Shown: positions 10,035 to 22,239 of the stretch, piece after piece | Position numbering within the stretch: the first letter of the stretch is position 1 | Layout of the letters: each line of letters opens with the position of its first letter | Assembly (NCBI GenBank): GCA_963932145.1 | Contig: OZ010581.1 | Coordinates: 80,665,641 to 80,729,640, forward strand | Origin: Acanthosepion lycidas | Taxonomy: Eukaryota; Mollusca; Cephalopoda; Sepiida; Sepiidae | Direction: 5' to 3' | DNA length: 64,000 nucleotides | Made by a program: the position numbers and the translations under genes | Notes under the pieces: model-generated | What the model saw: only the letters and a program-made list of their open reading frames with translations | The model's database searches: none | What the model was told of the DNA's origin: nothing

Positions 10035-12801
10035 ATTTTGGGGAGAAAAGCAAACAGCTACCTGGACCGAGTCTTAGTTAGCAGAGTCGATGTAGGGCTC
10101 TTAGGGTGTCCAAGTTTCCATTACATAGTTTATACGGATCATAGGCTTGTCCGGGAATGTGTAAACTTAGATACGCCTAAGGTTAGATTGGCTGGTTATT
10201 GGAAATTGAACTGCTCACTTATTAGTAAGCAGGATTTCCGGGACCAGCTGTTACTAATGATAGAAAGGGAATTGACGGGTGCGGTTGTTAGAAATGCCTG
10301 GTGGGACAATTTAAAATCTAAAATTCGAACGTTTGCTGCCGATTTTAGTCGACTCAATCTAGATAGATTAGCGGCGCAAACGGTTTTAGAAAATAAAGTT
10401 GATCGGGCGGTGAAATCCCGTGTTTCTTGCTTATCAAGAAGGATCAAGCTCTGGTAGTTAGGGCTAGGTTAAAAAGAATGTCTTCTGAGGCAACGAATAT
10501 GGCCGCTGAACTGCGTGCAGAGGAGAATCAAAACGCGTCTAGGCGACATATAGCGTGCGTCACATTGCCGGATAAGCGAACTGTGACTACAAACGCGGGC
10601 ATATGTGAGCTTTTTCGGGATTACTTTCAGGATCTTTTCACCAGGGAGACCGGTCTGAGCTCTGCTCCATTCGACGCCTATTTAGCTGACTTTCCCTGCC
10701 CCAGGGAAGCTGAAGTGGCTAGGTGCGAGGGTCCCATTACAGAGTCGGAAGTCTGGGAACCGCTGAAGCAGGTTGGCCTGGATAAGTCTCCGGGACTAGA
10801 TGGTCTTCCCTACGAACTTTACTTGAGGTTGTGGCACGTTTTTGTTCCTTTGCTAGAACTGATTTACAACCACTGGATGAAGCAGGGGTCTTTACCCCAA
10901 CGCTTCACCAGGGGTGTGATCAAGTTGCTGCGTAAGGACAAGAACGGTGGGGATGGGTTAGGGAACTTTCGCCCTTTAACGATGTTAAATACGGACTTAA
11001 AGATTTTGGCGAAGATCTTAGCCAACCGTTTGCAGCTTGTCCTGTCTAGTCTGATTGGCCCTGAACAGACTTGTGCTGTGAAGGGTAGGAATATTCCAGA
11101 TAGCCTTCATATGGTACGCTTGATCTTAGAACAAGTCGACAGAGAAGCCGCGCTGATTAATTTAGATCAGTCCAAGGCCTTCGATAGGGCTGACCATCGA
11201 TTTCTGGAGGCTGTCCTTTCGGCGGCCGGTTTCGGAGCCGACTTTTGCTCCTGGATCCGACTTTTGTATGCGACTCCCGGTGCGCTGGTGGAAGTGAATG
11301 GGGTAAGATCGAAGCCTTTCGTATTGTCTCGCTCCATTCGTCAAGGTTGTCCGCTCTCGCCTTTGCTGTACGTTCTTGCGTTGGAACCATTCCTTCGCAA
11401 GTTAAAGGTGAATCCGGTCCTGCGCCGAATTTCCCTGTCTGGGGATTCCTCCTCAAAGCAAAGAGATCAATGGGTATGAGATGGTGACAGGGGCCAAGAT
11501 CAACTGCGATAAGTCTGTGGGCTTGCGGTTGGGTGCGTGGAAGGGAGTTTCTCTTCCCGGACCTTTCCTCTGGACGGATGGGCCGATCAAGATACTCAGC
11601 GTCTGGTTCGGTCCTGATCTCCAGTTGGAAATGAATTGGTCGGAGGTACAAGGGAAGGCCGAGATCGCAGTTAATCTGTGGTCTCGGGGGAGACTTTCCC
11701 TGAAGGGAAAGGTGGAGGTATGTGTTTCACACATATATCCGATTCTCCTGTACCGACTCTCTGTGCTTCCACTCCCGTATGCCAGACTAATGTCATTAGT
11801 ACGGAACTTGTTCTCTTTCTTGTGGAGAGACAAGGTCCCTATGGTATCTCGCGAGATCTGTTGCCTCCATCCCTCTGAGTGCGGTCTGGGTATGCCTAGC
11901 ATTGAGATTCGTCAATATATGCTTCGCATTACCTTTCTAGACCGAATGTGTCGCGGATTGGATGAGGTGGGCACCTTTTGGAAAGAAGACGTCCGAAAAC
12001 ATTTCCCATCCCTGAGAAGTGTTCACTCGTGCGAGGAGGAGGCCGGCCGTACACCTCGTGCCGAGTGCTTCTTTTACCGCGAATGTCGTCGTGCTTTGAA
12101 ACTCCTCTTGCAGACCTCGGATGGCCTCTCCGACGCCCAGGCGTTGTGTCGTAAGGCATTGTATCGATTGTTAGTTAGGGGGGGCCGTTCAAGATGATTT
12201 GATTGACGAGCTCGGTCTTACGAAGCAGGAGGCTCGCTCGATATGGCCTTGAGCGCCTGGGTTGAAATGTCTCAATAATGATGAGGCATCACTCACCTGG
12301 CTGATGATTCGTGGGGCCCTCTCGGTCGGCAAGAGACTTTGTTCAGCAGGCTTGGAGAAATATCCAAACTGTCGTCGCTGTACTGGGGAAGTCGAGACCA
12401 TTGGTCACACCTTTTTTCAGTGCAAGACGGTAGTGCCGTTGTGCAAGTTTGTTGAAGGCCTCATGGTTCGCATGCTGCAGGGAAAGTTTTTTGTCCTGGA
12501 AGCCAGTTCTGTTTGTAGCAATGTGGTGCCGCAATTGACGAAGGCTGAACACTATGTGTTCTGTTGCTTACTAGGGGTTATGAGAGTCGTGATTTGGACG
12601 ACGCATCAGAAGGAATTCTATGATGTCGAGAAGTTCACCTCTTCCCAACTGATCTTGTTCTTTAAGCATCAGCTTAAAGTCAAGATTAGGACGGAAAGGT
12701 GGCGGCTCCCTTCATCAGAATTTGGCAAAAGGTGGGTAAATCTTGCGCGAATGTGTAGAGTGAAAGGGGCTGACCTAGAGTGGCATTTGGATGTCGGTTA
12801 G
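10035..12801 (+). pseudogene. LINE ORF2 remnant (endonuclease, RT, zinc knuckle)
   Basis: In order: the C-terminal end of an APE-type endonuclease (SYLDRVLVSR, then YTDHRLV, the conserved S/T-DH motif, near 10130-10150); a frameshift near 10435-10445; RT block DKSPGLDG (10781-10804); FRPLTMLN (near 10970); the first catalytic aspartate in LDQSKAFDRADH (from 11162); and QGCPLSPLLY (from 11342). The YADD block that should follow is absent: the text jumps from ISLSGDSSS to YEMVTGAKINCDKS near 11450-11490, so an internal deletion removed the catalytic pair. A second frameshift lies in a G run near 12180, after which NNDEASLTW and a CCHC knuckle (CRRC at 12370, HTFFQC at 12406) follow. The sequence resembles the Tx1 clade. 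The enzyme cannot be active. Confidence 0.9.
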
Positions 12802-13530
12802 GCACAGAATTTTGAACAGAGGCAACCCACCCAGATATTAGGCTAGTCTAGGTTTTCTATTTTGAATCTTTAGTTTCCCGTTTTCTGTTCAACTTAGCTA
12901 GGGTATACATGCTCATTGGTCCCTTTTATTTCTGTCCCTATTTTTTTCTTTTGTTTAATCCCCCATCCCCTCCCTCTTTAGGTGGTCAGTGATGTCAGTT
13001 CTCTGGTGGATGCGGGGCGCCTTTCGTTTCATGTGTGTGATTTTTCGTATTTGTTGTTGTGTATGAATGTGTGTGTGCCTGTGTGAGGTATGAATGTTTT
13101 CCTGATTTTTTTCATAGTCCCGCATTGATTTCGTCCGGTGAACTGATGTTTCTGCCACATTTATGGTTTGTGGGTTTTTTTATTACTAACACATCGTTTT
13201 GTTTAGTTTCGTGTAAATATTTAAGTCATATTGTAAATACTCATTTGGGGTTCTTTTTAAAATTTGTTGTTTTATGCCCCTCCCCCCACGAACAATATCT
13301 GTACATAAGGGGACTAGTTAAGACTTCATAGAGAATCTGAGGTATTATGGTGGACGCAGTAAGAAAGGTAGGAGTAAATGTGGTGTTTTGGTGATTGGAA
13401 TATTGTTGGTATGTCTGGGTCAGTGTCTGTGACTAGCTAAGTTTAGAATTAAGACAGAAGAAGACCGTCCTTCCTCAAACACCTTTTTGGCCTTGTGCCA
13501 CATTTTATACAAATTGTATAAATAAATATC
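10035..13530 (+). mobile_element. 5'-truncated Tx1/L1-group LINE retrotransposon
   Basis: The element starts inside the endonuclease domain, runs through RT and a zinc-knuckle C-terminus (to 12801), and has about 700 bp of 3' non-coding sequence ending near AATAAATATC. 5' truncation is usual for target-primed integration. The coding part is far more GC-rich than its flanks. The 3' boundary is uncertain because the following tandem repeat shares the motif CCTTGTGCCACAT with the end of this segment. Confidence 0.8.
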
Positions 13531-14170
13531 GTTCAGTCCGAAATCGGGCGACCGGCTGACCGGCTGATCGATTGAACTCTCTGCTTTCGGAAGGGGAGGA
13601 ACCGGAACGAGGCTACGCCGAAGGGCGGAGTCTCTATCGGGGAGGTAAACCTACCCTGAACCCGTTTATACGGGTTCAAAGGACATATTTTTAGCCGAGC
13701 CCACGGTCTCGGAGATCCCACGTTAAACCGGCCTTATGCCACATGATGCCCTCGTGGTGGGGTGACTAAATACTTTTCAGCCTGAAGTCGGGCGACCGGC
13801 TGACCGACTGATCGTTTGAACGCTCTGCCTTCGCACGGGGAGGAACCCGAAGGAGGCTATGCCGTTTATACGGGTTCAAAGTGCATATTTTTGGCCGAGC
13901 CCACGGGCTTGGGGATCCCACGTTAAACCGTCCTTGTGCCACATGATGCCCTCGTGGGTGGGGTGACTAAATACCGTTCAGCCTGAAGTCGAGCGACCGG
14001 CTGATCGTTTGAACTCTCTGCCTTCGGAATGTGGGGGGGGACCGGAACGAGTCTACGCCGGAGTCTCTATCGGGGAGATAAACCGACCCTGAACCCGTTT
14101 ATACGGGTTCAAAGAGCATATTTTTGGCCGAATCCACGTGCTCGAAGATCCCACATCTAAATACTGTTCC
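13531..14170. repeat. Diverged tandem repeat, units of about 190-244 bp
   Basis: Units start at about 13531, 13775 and 13976, and a stub at 14166, each with GTTCAGYCYGAAGTCG, then GCGACCGGCTGA, TTCGG, ACCGGAACGAGGCTACGCCG, CCCGTTTATACGGGTTC and GCCGAGCCCACG blocks. Unit 2 lacks about 45 bp between GCCG and TTTATACGG. Unit 3 lacks the CGTTAAACCG to GGGGTGACTA end. The units are much more GC-rich than their surroundings. They could be the U3 region of an LTR or a satellite-like 3' extension. Confidence 0.85.
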
Positions 14171-14179
14171 GTCTGAAGT

Positions 14180-14455
14180 CTAGAGTTCAATCTGAAGTCT
14201 GGAGTGAAGTCCGTCAGGACTGTCAGTTTGTCAGAGCGAGCGAATCAGTCAGTCGAGTCAGAGGCAGTCCGAAACTGAATCGCCTTCAGACAATTGCTAC
14301 TAAACCTGATTGTTCGTACTAACCCTTTCTACTCTGTATATAACCCTGTTTGTAATATATCTGTGTCATTCCATATCCGTATTCGAGTTCTTCTTTATTG
14401 GTTCTACCTTGGACTATCACCGCGGTACAAGGAAACGGACCATAACAATTAGCAT
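14180..14455 (+). promoter_or_regulatory. TATA-containing segment, possible LTR end
   Basis: After the tandem repeats comes a CAGTC-rich stretch (14200-14275), a TATATAA near 14336, and a segment ending CCATAACA at about 14450. TATA box plus a CA end, with tandem repeats upstream, is how an LTR (U3-R-U5) is built. However, I found neither a TG start with a matching target duplication nor internal LTR-element genes. Confidence 0.3.
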
Positions 14456-14459
14456 ACAG

Positions 14460-15960
14460 AATAATCCCACTATTAAAAAAACAATTTAGTGATTAAAATA
14501 AATACTTATTTAAGAAAAATATTGTTTGGCATGTTTTCTTTAAGTTTTTATATATACAAGAATCCAGTTTCCATTTCACCCTGCGCTTGCGAGAACATTA
14601 AAAATATTACAACGCCAAACGCTTCAAAAACTTTGAATTTGGCTCTTTACAGAAATATTTACGCATGGCTAGTTGTATGTTGTATGCACAAGAGTAAGAA
14701 ATCCTAAGAATTTATTTGTCGCTGTGTTTAATAGACCCCTCGTTCTGGAGAACTCTTTTGGTTGACGGGATCGATTCCATAACGTTTTATCTTCTCTTGC
14801 TCGTCTTCTCCCGGTCGCTAAACTCAGGATTTTTTTTTTTTTTTGTTCGGCAATAATTGAGAACTTCAACAAAAGATTTTAAAATTACTTACATCGACGT
14901 GTACATTTTTATCTAGCCAGTGGGGTCGCTCTATCAATCCCAATGGGGAGCAAGTTCACCGACACCGGAAATAACTACGTTTACTGTGTATCACGTGTAA
15001 AAATTAACACATTGAAATCCGTTTCTATCCCTCTAATATTTCCACACTAGTTATAACCAATCAAAAACTACTTCCTTCGTTTTTCTGTAAATGACCTTAA
15101 AATTCAAAATGAGGAATTCAGAGCAAAATACAATTCTCTAAAAATAGTCTGCTAGTCTATTATTTAAAAGCTATTACAAAGGAAAATAAATTTCCTTTAA
15201 AAATATTGTTTACGATGAAGTCATTGAATTTAATTTAAAGAAAGTATTAAACCGCGAAGTAGGTCTTTTTCAAAGCATTTTTCCAAATAAATCAGCTTTA
15301 TTCAAATTTCATTGATTGGTTTGCGAAATTCAACGAAACGTAGCTTTCAAATCTTGTCAAAAAATGTTAGTGATAACTTTAACTAAATACTGTGACGATT
15401 TTCAACTGCTATTTAATCTTGTTTATATTTGAACTGAAATTTCTATTATAAAATAACTAAATTTTCCGTCCGTTACGCTGTCTGTTTGTGACCTTGCATG
15501 CACGTATGTAATGTATGTGCCTGTGTAGTGTGTGAGTGACTTGCATGTCCTTGTGGCATTTAATTTGCGCACAATCTGAGAGCGTCTGAAATAAGATATT
15601 GGAATAACACTTTCTCTTTACATTCCGTCTGAGCGAAGCAATAAAATCAAATTTGGAAACAAAGTTTATTTTTTAAATCCTCAAATATTAGATATGATTT
15701 TACTGAGCATATTGGCAATTATCCGATAATAAATAGTATTATTTTTATAGATTTTTTATTCTTTTTTGTACAAATCTTTAGGTCTGTCATTTGAATTAAA
15801 ATACACATGCGTACATGCAAACGAACATTAATACATCTTGAATGAAACTGAAAAGGATATCTGTCTCGGGGAATAATTTCCTTTTTCCTTATGTCTGATA
15901 ACAAATCTTGGCTAACAGGAAAATATAATCTGATCCTTGGAATCCGTTTTTATAGTGTCT
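14460..15960. other. No gene recognised
   Basis: AT-rich, with a poly-T run near 14831. No repeat or coding signature identified. Confidence 0.5.

Positions 15961-15962
<2 letters not shown>

Positions 15963-16019
<57 letters not shown>
15963..16019. repeat. (TA)n microsatellite
   Basis: Nearly pure TA, about 57 bp. Confidence 0.97.
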
Positions 16020-16021
<2 letters not shown>

Positions 16022-16059
16022 TAATATAACAGTGTTGTTAGAACGTTCGTTTTCCAACC

Positions 16060-16500
16060 TTGAGAACCTGTTTAGAATCTCCCCAAAGTCGATTTGTCAG
16101 GAAGGTGAGTTCTTGATGTTACGGGCTTGGTAGGCACTTCTAGCGTGAGGCACATTTGGAAAGTGCCTAAAGAACATACTCCAGGTTTTCCCTAGCCTTG
16201 TAAGCGGAACTGGGTAGACGGAACTATCCGGGAGCCGTCTATGCTTGTGTTAGGACGAAGTCAGAAGTCCTTGTGACCGAGACGTTGAGCGTACTAGTCT
16301 TGTTTAGAGCGTTGCAGACCAGATAAGGCGCTCTCTCCCAGAAACTGCAACTAAGGTCCGATCAGCATAGTTGCAGTATATAGCAGCCGTGAACTCTGTG
16401 GGTGTTGAACAAACACAAATGTGCCTGAGCAGGAGTCTACAACAGATTGGTTAGCCGACCTTTTAGACAGACATACTCGGATTCGAGCGGCCAGCCATTA
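16060..16500. other. GC-richer island of unknown nature
   Basis: About 440 bp of balanced base composition in AT-rich flanks, starting just after a (TA)n tract. There are stops in all frames, so it is not an obvious exon. The sharp boundaries suggest an inserted repeat. I do not recognise the family. Confidence 0.4.
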
Positions 16501-16509
16501 TATTTTAAT

Positions 16510-19500
16510 AAGTATATTATAACGGGACAAAGAAATTAGATTGAAAATTTTACCTTGCCGTCAACGAAGCTTGAAGTGTGTTTCGAACCCCTCCATTTTA
16601 CACAATTTGAGTAGCTCTCCAAACGGATTTAGATATTTATCTCATTAGTTTTTGTTTCTTTTCTGTTAATTTCAATCTATGTTGTGTTAGAAGGGCAAAT
16701 ATTTCTGATTGGCAGATTTGTTTACAACTGAACTACTGGTTCGATATCTTGTCATGTCTAAATTAGAAATTGATTGATTTATTAATATTAAGCGAGAAGA
16801 GAGCAGCATGCCAACAAGGAGATGCTGTGTGACAAATATACAAAGGTAATAAAGTCATCACGATACGCAAACGGATAAAAGTATTGGATCTTTTCTACTA
16901 ATTCACCCCAAATTAAACAGAATTTATATTTACTAAAATTCAAACCAAATTATTCAAAAGCGTGGCTCTTCCATTGTACTCCGGTTGGGTTGACCTTTCA
17001 TCTCTGCAAATGCGATTCATTCGGGTGAGTTATTTCTAAGTGCGGGGTCTACATACGCACTCACCCCGATAAACAAGCCCAAAACCGATTTTTTTGTAAG
17101 TACTTTGAATATCATCTACACTTACGAAATGTGTATAACTCTCTAATTTGTTTTTGTTTTGTTTTTTGTTTTTTGTTTTTTGTTTTTGTTCTTTTTGTTT
17201 TTATTTTGAACGTTGGAGTTTTTGCGAGGTAAGCTAAACAAATTTTGATTTAAATTTATAAATTCAAAAGAGTGCCAAAACTTTAATAAGAAAAACAAGC
17301 AAATTTTGATTTAAAATTTATAATTTCTTGGAGTAAATTAATATTTGTGATAAATATCTTTACATTATTTTTTTTGGTGGGGTAACAGAAAAGATCCAAA
17401 GTATATCAAGCACATACACCTCAGCTAAATATGTGAAATGTTGTATGTTTTGTTAAAAGTAGCACACATCAATGCGGGCAGGCCTGATTCAGAAATACCT
17501 TCACAACAGATAACAGTCATTGCGACAGTCTCTGATCGAGAATGTTCCCAAGTATCTCCTATGTCGATTTGGCTGCCTCATTATTCCATCGTAAAAGAAT
17601 AGGAACATCCACTAAATTTTCGATACCTAAGGTTTAAAATGCTTTTGTTTTTTGTTTTTTTAAATAAAAATGCATTCTTGAAGCTTTCTTTTTAGCTTTA
17701 ATTGAAATTATATTGATTGGAATATTAACCTTTTTGTCGCTTTCAGGAAATTGATAAATGTCGGCTATTTTGACACATTTGTAAACAAAAGTTAATTCTC
17801 ATCTTCCAAAAATAAATTATATATTTGAGACACGTTATTTGACTTAAATTAGAAAATTTGAAGTTAAATTAATTAATTTGAAACAAATATTATTTATTTA
17901 TAGCATAGTATGTAAATATTTCTTAACAACAGGGTTTTGTTTTTCCGAAGTGCCAGTTGATTTATTGGCTGTCTAATGTGTTGACAGCTAAGGATTGGTT
18001 GACCAGACTTTACATAAATTTACGCAATCTAAGTGAACGCTTTGTTTTTGGTTTTTAACTACCTAGTAATGTTTTTCAAAATTAACATATTTTCAGCAAT
18101 TATCTAATATTTTATAGAATTTTAGTTACCTTAGCTTTATAGCCTTATATTTTTACCAAAATAAATGTCACAAAAAAGAATAAACTTAAAAAATGTAAAA
18201 ACTAATAACAAAAATAAACTTTTTTTATGAAATAAGAGCAAAAGTAAATTGAAAGGAAATTTCAAAATGAACGCCATTTTTTTAAATATGAACTTCAATA
18301 GAAATAGAATGAGAAAAATTAATATAAGTTAAAGTAAAAAAAAAAAAAATAGTAGAATTATATTGGATTTTGTCTCCAGGTTCTTTCTTAAGTGAAACTA
18401 AAAATAATACTTAATTGAGTTATGTCCCACACTAAAACAAATGCATAAAATAAAAACATTTAATGAAATAGTAATTAAAAAAGTAAAAATTACTTTAAAG
18501 CTTAACATTTTGAACGGTGATTTGCAAGGCCTGTTGAGACGTAAACACGATGAAACACAAATGAAAATAAAAGAATTACAGACGTTCAAATTTTTTAGGG
18601 AAGAGAAAACACTTAAAACACGTGCCGGCCAAAAAAAAAAAAAAAAATGATTTTTTTTAAATTTTAGTACAAAACGACTCTTATTAAGCTTTTCAATTTT
18701 TGATTCGTAAATATAGTTTCACTTAGTAACAAAATCACCTAACCGGATTTGAATAATGCAGAATTTTAAACAATTTAAATTATTATCATTAAAGTTTTAA
18801 AAAATGAAAACAATTCTTGTAAAAATTCATTATTCATCGAAAGATTATTTTTCTTAAGACAATGGTGTTCATAATAAATCTTATTTATAAAACCGATTCA
18901 AAGCTTTTCTAATTAAATAATGTCATAATTTATTGCATTTTTTTTATTTTACGATTCGGAGCAGATTTTCGGGAAATGTAGTTTTAAAAAAATGACCGAT
19001 TTACATTCTCCAAAGGGATCTGCTTTTAGCTAATAAAACACATTGTGAGACTTAAATGTAAAAAGAAATCACCAAGTTTTTCTAAAAAAATTTCCAAAAT
19101 AATTTTATTCATTTGGGAATAAGTCCTGAAAGTTTCATTAAAATCCGACACTTATTTGATTTTGCAATAATTTCTAAATTAATTTGCTCTTTCACCTGAA
19201 AAAAGTCTCTAAAACACTAATTGTAAAATGATGTGGTTTATAAGTAACTTGAAAAATATAGTGAATATCAACGAACAGGTAATAATAGAATAATATCATC
19301 TACTTTCTTGTTACAATTAAGTGTGATTTGTCGATATCAAGATATTCTGGCCACAATTAAAACGACCAATTTCCGGAGTGATAAATAGAAAATGAGACAA
19401 ACGAATAAAACGTTTTAAAAACAATTCCTTAAAAGAAGCAAACAGAAGACAAATGTAATTTATAGAATCGTAATATTAGCCATTTCTTTATAAGAAAACA

Positions 19501-19840
19501 TTCAACATTCACCGACAGAAAAGACAGTATGACAGTCGGTTCAAATTTATAAAATCTTTCTCTTAAAGCAGTTTTTCAGAAAAATCAGTTTCTCAAGTCC
19601 AATAGCTGCTATCGCTTTTTCCATTGTTGACGTGGTTTCCTTTATTCCTTTTTTTCTTTGAATAAGTAGGGAACGTCATCTAGATTATTATTATTTCGCG
19701 TCGAATTACATGTGTGATCAATTTTAGCTGTTGGTGCTGTTGAAATGTCTCAAGTATCTTTTTGTATAGTTCATTCTTTGTGATTATGTAGCGGCAGTTA
19801 CCATGGTTCGAAGTAAGTTTTTATTTTGTATTGATCTGAG
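16510..19840. other. No gene recognised
   Basis: Long AT-rich stretch with T- and A-runs (for example TTTTTTG repeats at 17150-17200, A runs near 18340 and 18630). Nothing conserved seen. Confidence 0.5.
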
Positions 19841-19849
19841 AAAGTAGCT

Positions 19850-20175
19850 GTATGCAATAGACACTTTAGATAAATATGAACGAATTTCCCACCCAGTATG
19901 ATATTCGTATCTATGATCAAACGAGGTTATTTAAGATGACTAAAGTTTTCGGGTTAATAATATGGTTTTGTAGCAATTTGCAGTACTGAATCTAGTACAG
20001 CCTATTCTATGCTCAATTTTCTTATCCCAGATACTAAATTTGTTATAACTGATCCATACACCTGGGTATTTGAAGTGGTGTGTGTTTACTAATTCTATAT
20101 CCTGAATTTTAGTGGGGGGGGGGGGGGCTCAGAGTATCTGGTATCACTTCTTTCGTTCCAAATTCAGATCATAGT
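19850..20175 (-). pseudogene. Non-LTR reverse transcriptase C-terminal remnant
   Basis: On the minus strand the frame reads PKTKTM, then a C homopolymer (12 G on the plus strand near 20114), then IQDIELVNTHHFKYPGVWIS followed by DKKIEHRIGC. The pattern K-TK-M, I-x-x-FKY-G-W-I and IxxRI is that of the segment after the RT palm in LINE polymerases. A stop and the homopolymer break it. No YADD or other block is visible next to it. Confidence 0.6.
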
Positions 20176-20739
20176 TTTTGTTTTGGGATCGCAAAAGAAA
20201 ATGTTTTTCAAGTGTTTATGGATAAATCTGTATGTGTGTTCATCGCAGGGTGATGATTAACAAATTGGTAACGTAGACCTGTTAAATTGGTCAGTTCCAT
20301 CTTCAGTTGTAACGCCCCCATAATAAGGCCTTGTGCAGGTCTAAGAAAATCTTAATGCCCTGCTCAGCTGGGAATACCTACGGTTGTCACTAGAAAGCGA
20401 AATCTTTATTTGAAATTTTCAAGGCCAACAAACCCTCTTCTGGGAGAATATTGGCGCAAAGCAGCCTACACTCATTTCTTTGTTTGATCTTGTATCCTAT
20501 ACAACTAGATGTAGTAAACAAAAAATAATGCCAAGTGTTATGCTTTACGATGATAATGGGTAAGATAAAAATCTGATTGCTTGAATTTTGTTCGATGGTG
20601 TTTCTGATTATACAGAATGTTGTCTTTGGATATGAGAGCAACGAAGATTTTGTGTAAATGGTAACCAACTATTACATTTATAATTAGAATAAAGAAATAT
20701 CTATGGTACATAACATTTGAATAGGGTTTGAAGAAATTG

Positions 20740-20880
20740 CCACTCACAGGACGTAGTGATGTCAAGAGACAGAAGAAAGCAGCAAATAACCTACCTAACG
20801 AGCTTGTGTAAATGGTTAACACAACGGAGTAATATAAAAAAGTAAAACTTACTAAAAGCTAGAAAAAGAAAAGGGAGTTG
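20740..20880. repeat. Unclassified dispersed repeat, copy A
   Basis: Shares AATAACCTACCTAACGAGC and TGTGTAAATGGTT with 29540-29680. The family is unknown. Confidence 0.55.
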
Positions 20881-20899
20881 TTGAGAACAGTGATCGTTC

Positions 20900-22230
20900 A
20901 TTCTTGAATAGATACGGTGCACAGAAGATATGATCGATTCGCACTAATTTGATTACGTTTTTCCCTACCTTTTTGGTAATAGCCTCCTCTCTTCGGTGTC
21001 TATTATATTCTAAGATGTCATCGAATTATATTATCTATGAGCATATACGTCTCTTTTCATACACGCTACATTTGGTTATTGTGTCGCTATTTTCGTAGAA
21101 TATTTTCCTGATAATTTAACCACCTGCTGAGGTCTCTCATGTCATATGTATGAAAATCCAAATTCGCTGTAGACTTCTAACGATTCGTTCCAATAAGTCA
21201 ATAATGTCCCTACTCGGCTTGAATATAAGTATCAGTGTTGAACCTATAAATGTTAAAACTTCTTATCCCTAATCCTTCTTCTTCTTAAATGCTGTTACCT
21301 GGCTATTTTTTAAACTTAATTTCTTAAAGTATGGTACGTTTCTACCTCTCAATTTATAGATGACCAGCACAAATGGGTCTTAATGTGTCTCCACGAATTA
21401 CAACTTCTCAATGTTAATCTAGATTGATTTTGTTTTACTTCCGACTCGTCTTGACCTCCTACAATTTAAATGAGTCCCATCGAATGTGGATACGTATTTC
21501 CTAGTTACATTTGTGTAAGTGTCTCGTTTTGATTTTAGTGTGCAATATATGTTGTCTCCGTAATAAAACAGATGCACACATTCAGTGCCTTGTTCAGAAT
21601 ACGAACCCAAGAAGACGTGGACGCAAGCACCGGACAAAACAATCATATCTTAACACTGGACAAGAATTAACAACAATCTCAAAGTACAAGAAATTCTAGA
21701 CAGGTGACTGCCGGAAAATAACTAAGTAGTCTGTTGAAACCACTTACATAATATTCGTTCTTAGCATATGTTAAGGACGACACAAATTAACAGAATATGG
21801 TATGACTTGTGATGTTTCTTAAAGTTATACCAACCTGATTTTGATTGTACATGCCAGTTATCAGTTTCGAAACTGTTCTAAGAAAATTCAAACAGATCAC
21901 TTAATCCAGGTCAATAAACCCTCAAAGAGAAATCTTCGACGACGCTGTTCAAGTGATTCACAGATGAATTCATGAAGCTATATAAATACGACATTTTGAG
22001 AAAGGATGGAAATTTAGACAATATGATACAGACGATTGTCATCATCAGTATTGAAACGCCTAGATACTGGAACACTTTTATAAAAGATGAGAGAGAAAGA
22101 AAATTGATGCACTTAAATTATTTATAGTATTTACATCCAGGCTAATGTCCGCATGATGAGATATCCCTATAAAAGGACCACGAAACGAGAATGATATATC
22201 CCCATAGATTAAATAAATGGTTGCAAACCC
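20900..22230. other. No gene recognised
   Basis: AT-rich; nothing conserved seen. Confidence 0.5.
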
Positions 22231-22239
22231 GAATATCTG

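Noticed and set aside
11157-12159. Several open frames antisense to the LINE
   Set aside because: Shadows of the GC-rich LINE ORF2; the sense strand has all the RT motifs.
14200-14280. CAGTC-rich segment as a satellite or hammerhead
   Set aside because: Irregular repeats, and no CUGANGA/GAAA pair in the right order.
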